Below, piece after piece: positions 6,457-7,507 of a DNA stretch of 7,507 nt. The DNA is taken from assembly GCA_020345785.1 (NCBI GenBank), contig CP070771.1, positions 3,691,975 through 3,699,481 on the forward strand, in the 5' to 3' direction. The notes beneath the pieces were generated by a model. That model saw nothing but the letters and a program-made list of their open reading frames with translations. It ran no database searches and was not told the origin of the DNA. The translations under genes were made by a program, and so were the position numbers. This stretch comes from Desulfobacterales bacterium. GTDB taxonomy: Bacteria; Desulfobacterota; Desulfobacteria; Desulfobacterales; JAFDCJ01. How positions within the stretch are numbered: position 1 is the stretch's first letter; the number at the start of each line of letters is the position of its first letter.

Positions 6457-7507
6457 TTAGTACTTCCGATGATGGATTTCTTCCAGGGTCATAAGTTTTA
6501 AATCCTCTACCATCGCAACCAGATGCGCAATCATGATTTCCCAAATCTTCCGTCCTTTTGCAGCACTGGCTTTGGTGGGGTCACCCATCACCCCGGTTTT
6601 TGATATTTTGCGGGTATGCGCATACCAGAGAACGCTGCGCTTGGAAGTAAAATCGAGGTAGCGGCTGGAAAACTCCGGAACGGACTGCAGCGCCTGATTC
6701 ATTTTCACCAGGTGCGGACGCACCGCCAGGGAGGTGCTGGTTTCAATTTCGCCGGCATGGACATCATTGGGTGTTTCGACGAGATCGTCGATATCAACAT
6801 CACTTGTTTCACCGGTGTCCACGCAGACAAAGATGTGGGCGTCGCGGTTGATCATTTGCGCAGCATGGTTGAGTGCCGGACTATTGCCTCCGTGCCCGTT
6901 GATGATCACCATTTTTTTTATCCCATTGCGCGAAAGGCTGATGCCGATGTCATAAATCAGGCGCGCGAGGGTATCGTTTGACAGGCTGATCGTTCCCTGA
7001 AAGCCCTCGTGGTGGTACGAAACCCCGTAGGAGACGGTCGGCAGGACGAGAGGTTTGGGATCACTGCAAGCATCAGCTACCCGGTGGGATAGATATTCGG
7101 CATCGAAGGCATCCGTATCCAGCGGCAAATGTGGACCGTGCTGCTCGACGGCGCCCACCGGCAGCAGCGCAATATCCACCTCCTTCAGACGTTCGGCCGC
7201 GTCCGGCCAAGTCAGTTCAGCCCATAAATACCCGGGCCCAAAAGGACGCGGTGTCGAACGGGCGAGCTCGGTCTCGGATTTCGCTGAACCCAATTCAAAA
7301 GGATAGGGTTTTCGTATCCCGGGATCTTCCAGTGGATCGAACTGCGTCCATCTTCGCCCGCTGCGCCGCAGAGCGCCATCGGAGCATTCCAGCAGTTTGC
7401 GCAGCAACACGATGCGCAGATCGACCGGTATGGCGTTAAGCGGTGAATTCCGGTCGTCGAAACGCAGTTTCAGGATTTCAGGCTGCTCTGTGAAAAACTG
7501 CCTGCGA
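6457..7507 (-). CDS. Creatininase-family amidohydrolase with N-terminal extension (5' end beyond the right edge)
   Basis: The creatininase fold is a metal-dependent cyclic-amide or amide hydrolase; relatives include creatinine amidohydrolase and MftE. Residues here are counted from a GTG at 7408-7410. The domain begins at [20 protein letters not shown] (62-81). Metal-site motifs are present: [13 protein letters not shown] (88-100, Glu89, His91, Asp100), NGHGGN (171-176, His173) and HAGEIETS (218-225, Glu221). The NGHGGN form differs from the NGHYEN of true creatininase, so creatinine is unlikely as substrate. Before the domain are about 60 residues without an obvious family, and the frame is open for 32 more codons to base 7507 with no ATG or ribosome site in frame. 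The GTG also lacks one, so I treat the gene as 5'-incomplete. The epimerase starts 4 bases after its stop, suggesting a joint amide or peptide pathway. Confidence 0.85.
   Translation of the reverse strand, partial: RRQFFTEQPEILKLRFDDRNSPLNAIPVDLRIVLLRKLLECSDGALRRSGRRWTQFDPLEDPGIRKPYPFELGSAKSETELARSTPRPFGPGYLWAELTWPDAAERLKEVDIALLPVGAVEQHGPHLPLDTDAFDAEYLSHRVADACSDPKPLVLPTVSYGVSYHHEGFQGTISLSNDTLARLIYDIGISLSRNGIKKMVIINGHGGNSPALNHAAQMINRDAHIFVCVDTGETSDVDIDDLVETPNDVHAGEIETSTSLAVRPHLVKMNQALQSVPEFSSRYLDFTSKRSVLWYAHTRKISKTGVMGDPTKASAAKGRKIWEIMIAHLVAMVEDLKLMTLEEIHHRKY

Overview
The window reads as a chromosomal segment from a Gram-negative bacterium. It has a Sec translocase gene, a LapA-type inner-membrane protein, a periplasmic L,D-transpeptidase of the LdtD/YcbB type and a secreted protein of unknown function. 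Moderate GC, strong GGAGG-type ribosome sites and a block of short intergenic repeats (CAGGTGTCAGGT and TATTCGATATTC motifs) remind me of Desulfobacterota (Deltaproteobacteria). That placement is an impression from memory, not a computed result. Every gene I accept lies on the minus strand, so transcription runs from the right end to the left.

Right part (5391-7507): a creatininase-family amidohydrolase whose reading frame stays open to the window edge, followed after 4 bases by an enolase-superfamily enzyme with the residues of a dipeptide (L-Ala-D/L-Glu type) epimerase. The two look translationally coupled. A gene-free stretch of about 430 bases (4959-5390) follows. It is almost entirely a mosaic of inverted repeats: a long outer pair, a 16-base GC palindrome, two inner arm pairs and an AT-rich core hairpin. 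It looks like a non-autonomous mobile or repetitive element lodged between the epimerase gene and yitT.

Middle (2740-4958): a YitT-family membrane protein with a C-terminal DUF2179 domain. After a gap with a candidate promoter and an 18-base palindrome come lapA, a small membrane-anchored coiled-coil protein and a secreted protein of unknown function. The last of these is 17 bases from the L,D-transpeptidase gene (1046-2722), so these four genes look like one envelope operon.

Left (1-1045): the N-terminal third of SecD runs off the left edge. yajC, its usual upstream neighbour, is absent. In its place is a 342-base intergenic region holding nested inverted repeats and, on the plus strand, a promoter-like extended -10 and a good ribosome site in front of a 33-codon frame.

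The shared theme is the envelope: protein export (SecD), peptidoglycan cross-linking (L,D-transpeptidase), possible murein-peptide processing (dipeptide epimerase and partner hydrolase) and small membrane proteins. The observations most worth following are the nested repeat element at 5021-5392, the N-terminal extension of the creatininase-family protein, and the structured region upstream of secD.
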